Part shown: in pieces, positions 1 through 11,465 of the stretch
Layout: every line of letters begins with the position of its first letter
Position numbering within the stretch: position 1 is the stretch's first letter
Assembly: GCA_013397115.1 (NCBI GenBank)
Contig: VWZW01006279.1
Coordinates: forward strand, 1,261,752-1,325,751
Reading direction: 5' to 3'
Source: Edolisoma coerulescens
Taxonomy: Eukaryota > Chordata > Aves > Passeriformes > Campephagidae
DNA: 64,000 bases
Notes under the pieces: generated by a model
Told to the model about the DNA's origin: nothing
What the model saw: the letters and a program-made list of their open reading frames with translations, nothing else
The model's database searches: none
Translations under genes and position numbers: made by a program

Positions 1-3000
1 TGTGCAGATCACTTTAAAATTGTTAACATTTGTACTTCAGTCCAGAAAAATCTGAGCTGATATGTTTCTCCCACTGATACACAGTGTTCCACACCCCAGA
101 CTTCTTCTTTGCCATCAAATGATATGATCTAATTAATTGTTTTGTCCCTCCTTCTAAAATACAGAACCATACAGGGGCATGGAAAACATGCAAATAAAAA
201 AAATCTCTTGAAATTATGAGGAGCAGAAATGCATTGTGTTCAGCTAATACTTCTTTTGAAGCAGTCAGACACTGATTTTTTCATCCAGTGATTATTTCCA
301 CCTCTCTTTGTGGGCATGGACCGGTGTATGCACAGGCAGAACGTGCTTCTGCAGTGCAATTGTCTTAAACAGTGGTGCTAGAGAAATGGAAAGAACCATA
401 AACAGAGGGAAGTTTCTAATTGCCTTTTCTTGGGAAGACGTTTCTGAAAAAGTGGGGCTCGATTGGACTAAAAGTTTATCACTGTTGCTGGGGTTTTTTT
501 TTTAAAGAATGTGTTATTTGTGGTCTGCTGGGCATAGCTTTGCGGGCCCAGAGCCACATAAAGCAGAAGAGCCTAGATGCTTCAGAAAGCCTCCAGATTA
601 CATGTCATCCACAGTACCTCCTGCTGGCACTAGGACAAGTTCTTCACCTGTTTCTGGTTCACCACTCACAGCTGTGCCTACGCTCACAAACACAACATAG
701 CTGCCGACCTACGTGTGGGGAACAGCTGGCTCCCCAGGAAGCCCACAGAAGTCAAGGGGAGGACAACATTAGTGAATGACAGACTATGGGGAGGTCCCCA
801 AAGTGCACTTTTGTTCATCTAGTCAGTCATCAATTTCACCAGCTCAGCGTGTTGGCTGGCAGCTCCTTGAGGTTTGCAGAAAACAGGAGGGCACGCTGAT
901 GTTTTCTGTTGCACCAACTGGAACAAGAACTGGAAAGGGTGATGTTTCCGGTTTCATGGACACATTGCCGCCTTCCTTCCCTTACAAACACAGGGGCTGC
1001 ATTGTTTGCTCAGAGTAATGGCATGCATGTCACGATCTGAGGGGGCTAAGGGACAGGGGAGAAGCCAGTGCGTTTTTGCAGAGGAGTGGTAAGCATTAAC
1101 ACCTCATGCATCTGATGGTGGCTGCTCAGTGTGGTCTTGAGATCAGGTGTGGTTCTGCTGAGGGGGCCAGGTCTGGGGGGGGGACACATCCTCAGTGTTG
1201 TTAGACAATGATGCTTTGATGCTTTGACCAGCTGACCAAAAACCTTCAGGTAAAAATTAATCTTAGCATTTGTTTCCCTTCACCGGGACTGCCTGTACAA
1301 CAAATGCCCTGTGTGGGTGATAAAGGTGGATCCTATATTATCACTTCCTTTGCTTGTCATATGTTTTCTTTAGTGAGACAAGCAGGATGAGAGAAAAATC
1401 TGTTCCTGCAACGTGAGCTCAGGCAAAGCTGATCTCACTGTGAGAAAGTATTAGCTTCTTAATTTGTGCTATTGAAACTATTCTGCGGACTTCCATTTGG
1501 TTGGGAAAGGAACTCCAAAGTACAACAACTGCCGTGCAGGGGAGGCTGCAGATGGCTCAGTAGTAACACACATACTGTACACCTGCACATGTTTGGCACA
1601 GAAGGGTTTGAGTGCAGATTTGTGAGCTAGCCAAGGGAAGACAGATTTATTTTTTTGAGGAGGCGGGAAGATCAGATCACCTCCAGGTGCTACCCTGATA
1701 AACACTGAGAATAACTCACCAGTCCTCTACAGTTCTTCTCTGATCAACTTCATCCTTGAGATAGGAATTAGAGGGTTATCTGGGAAGTTGTCCAGATTAA
1801 TTTCCGGGGGAGTTAAATTCCCAACACAGGCCTGCTATAAGGAAGCTTGTTTGGATTTTGTGGGGATTTTTTCCACTTGGTTTGTTTAGGGGGAGGGTGG
1901 TGTTGATTGTAACACTGTTGTAGGCAATTGCGACATTAGACACAGCTCAAGCTCCCCCAGTTCTTCCATGACTGCAAAATTTTGGGGACCTTTTGAGGAG
2001 AGAAACAAACCTCTCTGCATTTTGCTTTTTAGATTTTCTCTTCAAATTAAAATTCAAAGACATTTTGTAAATAACCAAACACTGAGCCCCCTCTATACCA
2101 TCCAGAAGAGAAAGAGACCTCCTCCAGAAATCTGTCTCAATTAGGGAAAAAGCTCTGAGGGGATTTTCCACTTGCTCCAGGAGGCTCTGAGTTCAGCCTG
2201 TGCTACAGGGAATGGCAGCAAGTATCCTGCAGTTCCTACCCAGACCCCAGCAGTCAGCAGCAGAAAATGGGAGGTGAGCAAGAACGGGTTTAAATGCTCA
2301 TCCACATTTTCTCATGCCTGCCGTGTACCTCTAGGATGCCACACAGCCCACAGTCCTATCTAGCCGGGCCTTTTAAGTCAGGTATAGCCTGGCTTCCTTA
2401 GGTTGGACGTATCCCTGCAGGAGGCACCACATGTCATCCAGTCCCTGAGCTACTTTGCTTGAAGCAAGTGCTGCTACATGGGGCTGTGTCGTACCACCTG
2501 CATGTGCCCTTCTTAAAACATCCTGGGGTCTCTACCCTATAAAAAAGAAAGCTCTTGAGAGAAATGCATGCAGAAGGAGAAAGCTAAGAAAGCTCATTGT
2601 TGGTCCTGTTGTTTCAGCTAAAGCCCACAGGGGTAAAGCAAAGTCCTTTCTTTACAAGGTGGTCACAGCAGTTTAAGTTCATTTTTAAATCAGTGATTAA
2701 ACCGGTGGGAAGCACAATGTGTTCACTCTCAGCTCATTTTAGCATTGGCTGGCATTGATGACACCTTGTGTTGACTCTTATCTGTCTAATCTAAATTGAT
2801 ATAAGCCTGATTTCAAATGAACTAAGCCTGTCTGAAGAGTGTTATGCACTCTTTAAGTTCAAGAATTTAAAAGAAAAACCTTTGACCAAAAGGCTGCAGG
2901 TTTCTCACAGAGGGAAAACTCACAACCTCACTAGCCTTCACTACAGACAGCTGAGGAAAGTTATTTAGGGGGCAGAATGGTTAATACTTTGCCTAAGTAA

Positions 3001-4639
3001 ATATATAGTACAGACAAACTAGAAAGACATACATATTTTGTGTGACAGCAATAAGAATGAGAAATAATGGACCGGACAATTCATCTAGATTACTTTCATC
3101 ATTCTAAGTATGCTTCTCTATAGAGAAAATTAACACCAGAGTAAACCTAATGCTACATGAAAAGGCAAAGATGTTACTTCTATCCACATTTTTGCATGTT
3201 CTTAAACTCTTCAGTTCTGGCTCCTGTCAGAAGCAAGGTAGTGAGAAGGATGGACCGTTAATCTCACCCAGCACTGCCATACATTTGGGGCTGTGAGGAC
3301 CTTGCAGTTGAACTGTACAAGCAGAACTAGAGGAGAGAAGGAGAAAGTAAGCAAAGAGGAAGTAGACACGCGGAGGATCAAGAGGGCAAACTGCAGAGAA
3401 TATCTTCTCAAGGGTTTGATTGGTGGCTGATGTGCTTGCCTTGGGAGAGAAGAAGCTGGGGTATAACAAGGACCAAAAACTGTGGTGAACAGAAGTTCCC
3501 CTTCTCTGCAGTGCTTGTATGCCAGTGTTCAGGCAGTGCCTGACACAGACCCCTCTGGACAGAAGCTGTCACGTGTCCACTCCTTCCAAGTTTTGAGACA
3601 GTCTGAAGCAAGTATCTCTGTCCCAGAAGCAATGTACCCAAGTCAGCTTGGGTTCAGCACCATGCGGCTCATCCAGCTGGTAGAGAAGACAGATTACTGC
3701 GAGACCAATTCTCAACTGCACCTTGCTGGGGTGACTGTGCAGTACTGCAGGGGCAACACCCTCTATGGGATGCAACATTTGCAATTGCAGGCACTGGCTT
3801 TCAGAAAAACAAAAGTCAACCGTTTCATTTCCTTTGAAAAGCAGGACTGCTACGTGCATGTGCCTGTGCAGATAGGAGAACCAGCCAATTCAAAGTCATG
3901 TGTTTATGTTTTTTAAAGGAAAATAACAAAGTTCCCTTCTCTTTACAATTGTTTTTAATATCTCCCTTTCCACATGCTCATCACATGTGTTGGCTCAAGA
4001 TCACATAATGCAAAAATTTCAAATTCTTTGCAGTGCTCAGCCTTCCATGCACATTTATCACGTCCAACCTGGTAAAATCCAACAACAAGCAAAAAGGAAA
4101 TCTCAGAAAAAAGTGGTTTCGGACCTTAAAATTCCACTGTGGAGAAGAAGAAAACCCTAAAAGGTATAAACAGCAAACCATCCTACTTGCCACAGCTGTA
4201 TTCCAGCAGGCTGATAGGTTCTACAGCTTCAAGAAAGGTATGTTAACCTGACAGAGAAAATGGCTACCATTTTCAGGCACCAAATTACAACCATCCTTGA
4301 GGCTTGAAAGCTAGAAGCACAGTGTTTAGTTAAAGCAGACAACTTTGCTCCAGTCTGGCAGAAGTGATAAAATACATAGTGAAACTTGAGCGAGTGAAAT
4401 CCTCTTTTTCTCTCCTACTCCCCTTTTTTGCTATATTTTTCTTCTGGTGGGTTGAGGTACCCAGTTGGAGCTCCCAAAATAGAGGAAATCCAGGCAGAAG
4501 AGCCTATCCAAGTCTATCAGCAGCCTGCTGTGTTTCACTCCATCAGCCAAGCTTTGCCACTGGGCTGACATGTAAAAGTTCTTGGGGTTTTCACTCCTTC
4601 CTGCTAGTCTTGGCCTGGTTTGTACTTTTTGGAATAAAT
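1..4639. other. non-coding, no recognised element
   Basis: I see no gene or identifiable transposon here. Small items are an 8-bp unit GATGCTTT repeated twice at 1210-1227 and a run of nine G near 1177. The longest forward reading frame (3482-3916, 144 codons) has no domain I recognise and is overlapped by reverse-strand frames of similar size, so it is taken as chance. Confidence 0.6.
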
Positions 4640-4910
4640 ACGGAATAAAGAGCCTGTCCCTTTAATGCAGATACAGTGAGAAGGGCAAAACTGTTCCCAA
4701 GAAGTCAGTAAAAGTGGTAATGCCTATTAATGATTGCAGCAGAGTGCTTTTCAGTTGCCCTATTAAAGGAGCTCTTTGTCCTAATAAATACCAACGAAAA
4801 AGCTTTGTCTCAGAGCACCTTCCCTGTACTTTATTTATAATGAGTCTTCTAATGAGTACATAGTGTTTATGCTTCCTTGAGAGACTCATCACTCCCTCTC
4901 TCAGTCTGTT
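4640..4910. other. candidate conserved non-coding element
   Basis: An AT-rich block with several ATTA/TTAAT cores (for example around 4722-4728 and 4760-4790) and a TTTATTTATAATGAG stretch near 4831. It contains no simple repeat and no transposon signature. This texture is typical of vertebrate enhancers, but conservation itself cannot be seen from one sequence. Confidence 0.3.
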
Positions 4911-5439
4911 ATTTAACATACAGTACTCCATGAAGGTGTCCCACTCATCCCAAATGCTTCCCCACCCCCTCCCACACAAACGTCCACATACTGCTTGTTT
5001 CAAGGGCGTATGCATCTGTGAAGGAAAAGTGAGCCCTGGAAGAGAAGCAGACATCCCAAATGTTGTTCGTGACACGTCAGGAAGAGGAGCCGGTGACCTG
5101 AATTGTCAGCATGACAACGTGGGCCCATCAAGGGCATCTCTAAAGCAGTTCCTATGCGTGTGTCTCAATCGGGGATGTGCTTGCACCACTATTTAAACAG
5201 GTCATGCACCAGTCTGTTACACCTGGTAAAATATGAAGTAAACCGCAGTAGTTTGACTCTGCTGGCTGTGTGTCCCAGCCCTCAGTAGCTACTACTGACT
5301 AACAAGACCAAGAAGCACTCAGCCACTGAGATTCGTAGGTATCCTCCTGGTAGCAATATGGAAAAAGCGTTCATCTTCGATGGGTAGTTTTAGGGAAATT
5401 GTTGGGACAAAGAGCTGAGCTGTCAAGTAGCATTTTTGC
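4911..5439. other. non-coding, no recognised element
   Basis: Mixed-composition sequence with nothing recognised. The short frames on both strands (up to 137 codons across 4662-5075) show no known domain. Confidence 0.55.
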
Positions 5440-5640
5440 CAAAGCTCCTCATGGCTGTAATTTGCCACGACACATTCTATATCTGGCTGTTTCTGGGTGT
5501 GACGCGAGCTGAATTAATAACTCTGTGAGGCACCATGTGGTTTTCTGTTGCCATTCGGAGTCATGCCTGGAGATTGTGGTATCCTACAGGACACATCCCT
5601 AATGTGATCTTGTGACAGAAAAGAAGTAATTTATTTTACC
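5440..5640. other. candidate conserved non-coding element
   Basis: Complex sequence with ATTAATAA near 5514 and an unusually CpG-retaining stretch (GTGACGCGAGC near 5499-5510) in an otherwise CpG-poor neighbourhood. Retained CpG next to homeodomain-type cores suggests possible constraint. This is inference from texture only. Confidence 0.27.
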
Positions 5641-8219
5641 AGGGTGCCTGAGGAAAAAAAAAGGAGCCTATTATAGGGTTGTTCCATTGCCTTAGGCCAG
5701 AAGATAGACTCTGAAGACTCTCTTTTATTCTGTGTTTTTCCTTTAAGCTTTGAAGCGAGGAGTAAAAGCGTTTCCCATGCTTAAGCATATCAATTCCCTA
5801 TCCTTCTTCTGAGCCTCTAAAATGCCTTTTTCCACAAGAGACCAAAATTAAGCACAAGAAGATTACATAACAAGGCTTGGTATCAATGTTCAACATTAAG
5901 ATGAGTCTTACATTTGCTGCCCATCATTGACAGACCCCCATCAGCATAAAATCACAACAGCAGTAGTCTTTGTGGTATCTAGCACTTTGGCATTTAGAAA
6001 GTTAAAACTGTGTTTGGGGTTGAGGAATTCATGGGCATAAAAGGACTTTCTGATCTGCAAGCATAAAAGAAATCTGCTCCTCAAAGCTATCTTTTCAGTG
6101 CTTCATGCAGCCAGGCAGACTCATGATTCCCTTGATCTCTCTGGAGGGTATCCCGCTACACAGCTGGGGCCCAATGGCAAGGAGTGAGGGGCTCCCAGAC
6201 CTCTCACACCTCACCTTGGACTTTGAAATCTACTGACCAGGAGAAGGAGAGCTCCTAAAACAAAGTGGTGTGTCCTGTGTAGCAAAGGCTTGAACCTTTT
6301 GTTCTTCTGGAAGCTCTCTGAGAATCAGTAAGGGAGAGATGTGAGCACAAGCTCGAACTCTTAGCAAATGCACAGCCAACTTCTGTAACAGCCAAAACTT
6401 GCATGTTATGTTCACATTCAGCTTCAGACGTGACACAACTCAATAATCCATCCTGGCGCTGACAAAAACCATCTGATCCTTGTCTGGACCATGTTTCCAA
6501 GCAAGCTGAAGAGAAAATAAAGTACTTCGAGGAACAGATGATACCTTTCTGAGAAAAAAAAATATGTCTGTGAAGCCTCTGCACTTCCGTGTTCACCCAC
6601 TCTCTCTCTTCACTTTTCTTTGGATGAAAAACAGGTTTCCAAAGGAAAAAGAACAGCAGAGATCTCACCTGAATAGAAGGGAAGATAACCAGATTTATCT
6701 ATTTATTGTCACAGAATTGGCCAGCATACCACCAAAAATGGGACCCTCATCTTTTAGGAAGGACTGATGAAGAACATCCACAAGATTCAACAAAATGTGA
6801 AGGAGCAGTCAACTATAAGGCTCAAAACACAGCCATATTGAGGGCTCCTGTGAATTTTTCAAATTTGAAGCTGTGTGCCTCTTTCTCATAACTGACAATT
6901 ACTCGTGACTGATAGATCATGAAGATGAAATTAGAAATGAGATTCACCTTCAGTCTTGATGTGGGACCTGTCTTCCCACTGGAGCATAACATATACACAG
7001 TAAATGTATATATGTTTTAATCATAAATCATACAAATGATTTATGAGACTAAAAAAAAGGTGGGTTTTTTTCCTCAGGAACAAGAAGGGCACATTCATGG
7101 CTAAGGTTTTGTTTGGCCATTATAAATGACGTTTGATGATGGGCGTGTGCGTACACACATACATGTTTCTGTTTGTAATGATACATTCTGAATCACTGAA
7201 ATCACATGGACACGTCTCCTACCTCCCAGTTTTTCCCCACAGCGTGTTATCACACAGTTCCCTGAAACTTGCCAAGTCCTACGATGCTTGTATATTAGTT
7301 ATTCTTTCATTACAAGTACTCTGCTTATGGCTAATGATTAGTTTGTATGAATGAACACTGTGACCTGTACCTCGCTCCCAGAATAGCATGAGAAGTTACT
7401 TTACTGGGCTGCTTCAGTCTGACAACGTTTACAGTGTGTGCCCAGGAAGATTTAAAGCATTAGTAAAACTAAATGCCAGAAAGAAGCTAATTTGGATTAT
7501 CTGCACTGAGCAGATCATGGATTCACAACAGCAGAAGGGGCTTCTTTCTTACAGCAGCTTCACCAAATGTCCAGTGAATTTTCTACACAGTAAATAAAGT
7601 TTTTGCTTGTAAGGATGGTGCTGGGAGGAATTTATTCTCTCTGGCAATTGCATGTCAACTGTTCCAACTTATCAAGAGAAAAAATCTGTCTTAAATTGCT
7701 CTATTAGCTTACTGAGGAGGAAAGCATCCATTTTAGCACAAAACCGTATATGGTTGTTCTCTAGGCCAAGACAGACCTTTGTTTATCTAACTACTTCCAG
7801 AGGTTGTTTTATTCCCATCAATTTATTTCTATTTCATCACCTTAGCAAACAACACTCAGCAGTGTATTTTTTTAAAGGTATATGTTTGGGCAGTGCGTTT
7901 CATCTTGTCTGGATTTTGTACGAAACAATACTTTCTGAAGTTCCTCTGGAAGGAGGAGAAGGTAGTGGGGAACAGATGGAAAGGACACACCACCACCAAT
8001 TTGACTTTTCTCCAGCGACATGAAGCACTAGAATTAACTATTTCAACTGTCTCTCTCTGTTCATTTCTAGATGCTGGGAAGGTTGAGTGATAAGAAAGAG
8101 TTCCTGGATTTTCCCCTCCTACTCCTAACTGACTGAAAGGGTTATATTTAAATAATGGATCCCTTAGTCCTGTCTGCTCTGCAAGCTGATGCTCAAGTGG
8201 TTGTTTCTTTATTGTAAAG
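5641..8219. other. non-coding, with one perfect hairpin
   Basis: No gene or transposon was recognised. The notable item is the perfect inverted repeat at 7021-7046, listed separately. It lies just downstream of an alternating TA/CA stretch (about 6988-7018). Confidence 0.55.
7021..7046. repeat. perfect 11-bp inverted repeat, 4-nt loop
   Basis: The left arm TCATAAATCAT (7021-7031) is exactly complementary to the right arm ATGATTTATGA (7036-7046), with loop ACAA between them. It could extrude as a small cruciform or be a dimeric binding site with ATTTATG half-sites. The stem is too short for a microRNA precursor. An 11-bp perfect match is uncommon but possible by chance in AT-rich DNA. Confidence 0.8.
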
Positions 8220-8370
8220 TTGATAACACAATTTTTAAATGCAGAGCCTTCACAGGAGGCAGCTGAATGGCTGGCCAGATGGCTGGGTTGTTATTTGGGA
8301 GTCCCTGAACTAGCAGCTCCTTAGTCATCAAGGTTCTCCAATTATTGCCATCTCCCACTTACACGTGTCT
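8220..8370. other. candidate conserved non-coding element
   Basis: A short block with GATAACACAATTTTTAAAT at its left end, a CAGATGG/GGCCAGATGGC E-box-like cluster near 8266-8284 and a CCAATTATTGCC core near 8338. The mix of E-box, CCAAT-like and homeodomain-like motifs is enhancer-like. Conservation is untested. Confidence 0.25.
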
Positions 8371-9559
8371 CCATTGATTCATACCAGTACCACAAAAGGC
8401 TGTTTGTTGGACTTAGCCCTGAGAAACAACGATGGCAAAAGTGTATGGGAATAGCAATTCACAATAGCCAGAAGTGGCCCCTACCATTGCAACCAAGGTT
8501 TGTTCTTGCTTTTGTCACTGCAGGTTCAGCAGTTCACAGTAAATGGCATTCAGTATCACTAGGGACCAGAAAAAAAATCATCAGCAAGGCGTTAGTACAG
8601 GCTTCTAAAAGCAAGACTGTCAGGGAACCACTTCCTAATCTCATTTGAATTCAAATGCAGCTTTACATGTGTTGGATGCATATGGTTTTTCACATTAAGA
8701 TGTAAAGTTTATACAAATCCGAGGTGTGAATGGTTCCCCTGAGTGCTGATGACAAATATTCCAGTATCAACACTTAGCTGCTAAGCTTACCTTAAAACTT
8801 GCTGGGGTGATAAGCTGCTGGTAATTTCTCTGCCAGCATTAGACGGGAACAGCAGAGCTCCTGTGCACTTCTCACAGTGACTAACTGGAGCACAGGGTAT
8901 GTATGAACTTTCCTTCTCCTGCTGTTCCAGCTGCCTGGTAATTCATGATTAAGGATCTTCAACATGAGAAGTCAGAGCCCAGAATTGTTGAAGGAAGTTG
9001 AAAACAAAAGGCTTGAGAGTCCTGTGAGTAGATAGCCATGGTCTTATGCAAAGGAACCAGAAAAGTCAATTAATCCTTCCTGACTGAGTGTATAGATACA
9101 GATTTTTTTTTAATTATTCACATATACTGTCAGTAAGAAAAGTTCCAACAAGATTTCTATAAAGGAAATGGCAAAAGAAGAAGAAGGCAGAAAAAAATAC
9201 TAACTTATCTCTACTTTTAAATGTCTCCTAGTTATCTTGGTATTTCACTGATGGGCGTAGAAGAGATAAGAGAATGCCCAGTTTCCACAGATAACTTTAT
9301 CTGGTATAGTCCCCACGGTGATCTCAGAGCAGACAAGGAAAATAAACAATTGAACTAACAGGGCTCTTCCCTCTGCAACTTCTTTAACTCCTGATGATCC
9401 ATAATGCTTCAGTGGGGATATAAGGTTTTTTTATTCATAGAAGTCTAACACAGTTTTGTGAATCAAAACCTAGGAGACTTTAGCCAGAATCACAAGAACC
9501 CAAATTAATTTCTGTATCAGATTGCATTACAGGAAAGCTTAGGGAGTTTCCACAGTGAA
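8371..9559. other. non-coding, no recognised element
   Basis: Unique AT-rich sequence. The last part (about 9370-9559) directly precedes the CR1 relic. It may be more decayed CR1 sequence, but I could not match it. Confidence 0.5.
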
Positions 9560-10294
9560 AACTGAAGGAATAAGTCTGAGTGACTGTTTAATATCAAAAT
9601 GTCAGCAGAAGAGGTTTTAAAATACATCATCAAAATTAATAGTAAATTCCTACATTCGTGCGGTGTTACCCAAAATTCTGAAGAAAATCAAACATACAAA
9701 ATTCGTCTCCATATCAGAGGTACAAAAAGGGACAGAAGAGATGCCACTATTTAAAAAAAGGTTCGGTAGGGGAGCTGGTCCAGAAAACTAGAGGCAAATT
9801 GTCCAAGTTCCACACCAGCTGTGTATAAGAAAGTAATCAGTTTACATGTAGATAAATTCATTGTAATGCTATGGTCAACAAAGTTTTTCAGGAAGGAAGT
9901 CACACCATCAAAATTTATGAAGGCCTTCAAAGGATGAACAGATAGAAAAAGACAATGTCGTTAATAAAGTTCACTTGCATATCAAAAAAGTTTCTTATGA
10001 AGTCTTACATCAAAAGATAAGATTTTCATGAGGTGTGGTAACTTGGTAAAAGACAGGAAGCAGAGAAATATGTGACCAGTTTTCGCAGCGAAGTCTAGTG
10101 GAATCACACAGTGATTTGTACTGAAACTATATTATAAAATAGGATGAAAGCCTCAGTAAATAATGAAGTATGTTGATGTTACTAAATAATTCAAGGCAGC
10201 GAAAATGCAATTTGTCTACAAAGAGTTCAGAAATATCTCATGATATTGAGTGACTGAAAAATAACAGAGCAAAGTAAATTTAGTTCTGACAGTT

Positions 10295-10504
10295 GTGACA
10301 TACCATGCACGAAGAGAGCAGCATCTATGTGTGCATACATACACAGAGTGTGTTCTGGCTGAACTCAAGCCTCTCAGGAAAGATGTGTTGTGTCATGTGG
10401 ATAAGGCTCTGAACACATCTGTTCAGTGCCTATCATATGCTAAAACAGCATATAAACTGCTAGTAATTAGTGGGAAAGAAATCAAGGGCAAAAAAAGAGC
10501 ATAA
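10295..10504 (+). pseudogene. relic of CR1 ORF2 C-terminal coding region
   Basis: This 69-codon frame lies inside the CR1 copy and is in the element's original reading frame. The part from about codon 24 onward aligns by eye with the C-terminal region of CR1 reverse transcriptase (KD-L-VIVD, then LKTS-QC, then KKAN--LG-I-KGI-NK in the family). Upstream frames are broken by stops. It is a fossil and is not expected to be expressed as protein. Confidence 0.6.
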
Positions 10505-10640
10505 ATAAGTGTATTGTATAAATTGTATAAATATTTTGTGTTGCACCCACCATCATGAAGAGGAATTACTATACTGAGACAAAGTGCAGAGCAGGCAATT
10601 GGGATGACTGGGGTTTAGATAAAGCTTCCATACAGGAAGA

Positions 10641-10995
10641 ATAAGGTCACATCTACATTAGAAAGTAATTGGGTGCTGAAGGGTGGACTGACAGATCAAA
10701 GCAATTGCTGTTGAGAGCTCTGCTCCTGAAGGGAAATAATTGCAGGCCAGATTTAGTTCAGTCACCTGGGCTGAACGTCCTTCCCACACATGGGGGCCAA
10801 AGCTGTCTGTAGAATCAGTCATGGGTTGGACCCTTCTGTTTCTAGTAGGACTTAGAACATGTTTACAGGGATGCTGGAGCAGAGCTTCTAGTCTGTCACA
10901 GCCAGAAGCAACTAAGCAATGTACAGTACATGAAAGTAATTGCTTCAGATCTTACTTTGAGCAAAAATGCTAATGTAGATGCAGAGTGGTTGGAT
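10641..10995. mobile_element. nested insertion with 12-bp inverted ends (MITE-like)
   Basis: Homology to CR1 stops after the AAGCTTCCATACAGGAAGA string (10622-10640) and resumes only at about 11027. The intervening DNA is bounded by a perfect inverted pair: CATCTACATTAG at 10650-10661 and CTAATGTAGATG at 10970-10981. The left end also resembles the 'GTCTACACTA' ends of non-autonomous DNA transposons common in reptile genomes. No transposase frame is present. It must be younger than the CR1 copy it interrupts. The exact right end is unclear because a T-rich tract (11004-11028) follows, and no clean target-site duplication was found. Confidence 0.5.
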
Positions 10996-11465
10996 TGTTG
11001 TTTCTTTGGGGTTTTGGTTTTTTTTAAATTGCATAGGATTTTCTTGTTCAAACCAGTTGGAAAAGGCAACAATAGAGGCCTATAAAATTAAAGATTACTT
11101 AGGAAAGATAAAGAAGGAACAATTCCCTCTATCTTCTATTATAAGAAGTAAAGATACCTAATGAAATTATCAGGCAACAGGCTTAAAGCAAAAGGAAGTA
11201 CTTTTTTACACACTGCATAATGAAATTGTGGAACACATTACCCAGGATGCTTGCGAGGCCAAAACCATAAATGAGTTCAAAAAGAAATTATACAAATTAA
11301 TGGAAAAAGGGTCCATAATGGGTTAAACCTGATAATGTAGATGCAACTTTACAGGTCAGGAAGAGTCTCAGATTTTCTGAAGCTACAACCACTGTGTATA
11401 TTCCTTATTCTTCCTCTTCTACCTGCTGCAGTCAGAGACATGATGTGTGCTCTGGACTTATTTTC

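Larger units (their letters stand above)
9560..11465 (+). mobile_element. decayed CR1 LINE, 3' half of ORF2 plus 3' tail
   Basis: A forward-oriented relic of a CR1 non-LTR retrotransposon of the ancient amniote type. The order of matches is collinear with the family as I know it. First comes a decayed reverse-transcriptase start (9600-9690). Next is an in-frame NLVKDRKQR peptide (10040-10066), the counterpart of the family's conserved NWLKDRKQ. Then comes a C-terminal stretch whose frame (10295-10504) still reads KDVLCHVDKALNTSVQC, the counterpart of the family's VIVD-S-LKTSTQC. Last is the 3' portion (11050-11320), with a run resembling AGGCAACAGGCTTAAAGCAAA, then GGAAGTACTTTTTTACACA and GTGGAACACATTACC. 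Many stops and indels are present, so nothing is functional. The element is interrupted at about 10641-11026. The left boundary is uncertain by about 50 bases. Confidence 0.85.

Noticed and set aside
3482..3916. 144-codon plus-strand frame
   Set aside because: No known domain and a 96-codon frame opposite. No splice or promoter context supports it.
7021..7046. MicroRNA precursor
   Set aside because: The paired region is only 11 bp with a 4-base loop. A precursor needs a stem of roughly 25-30 bp or more.
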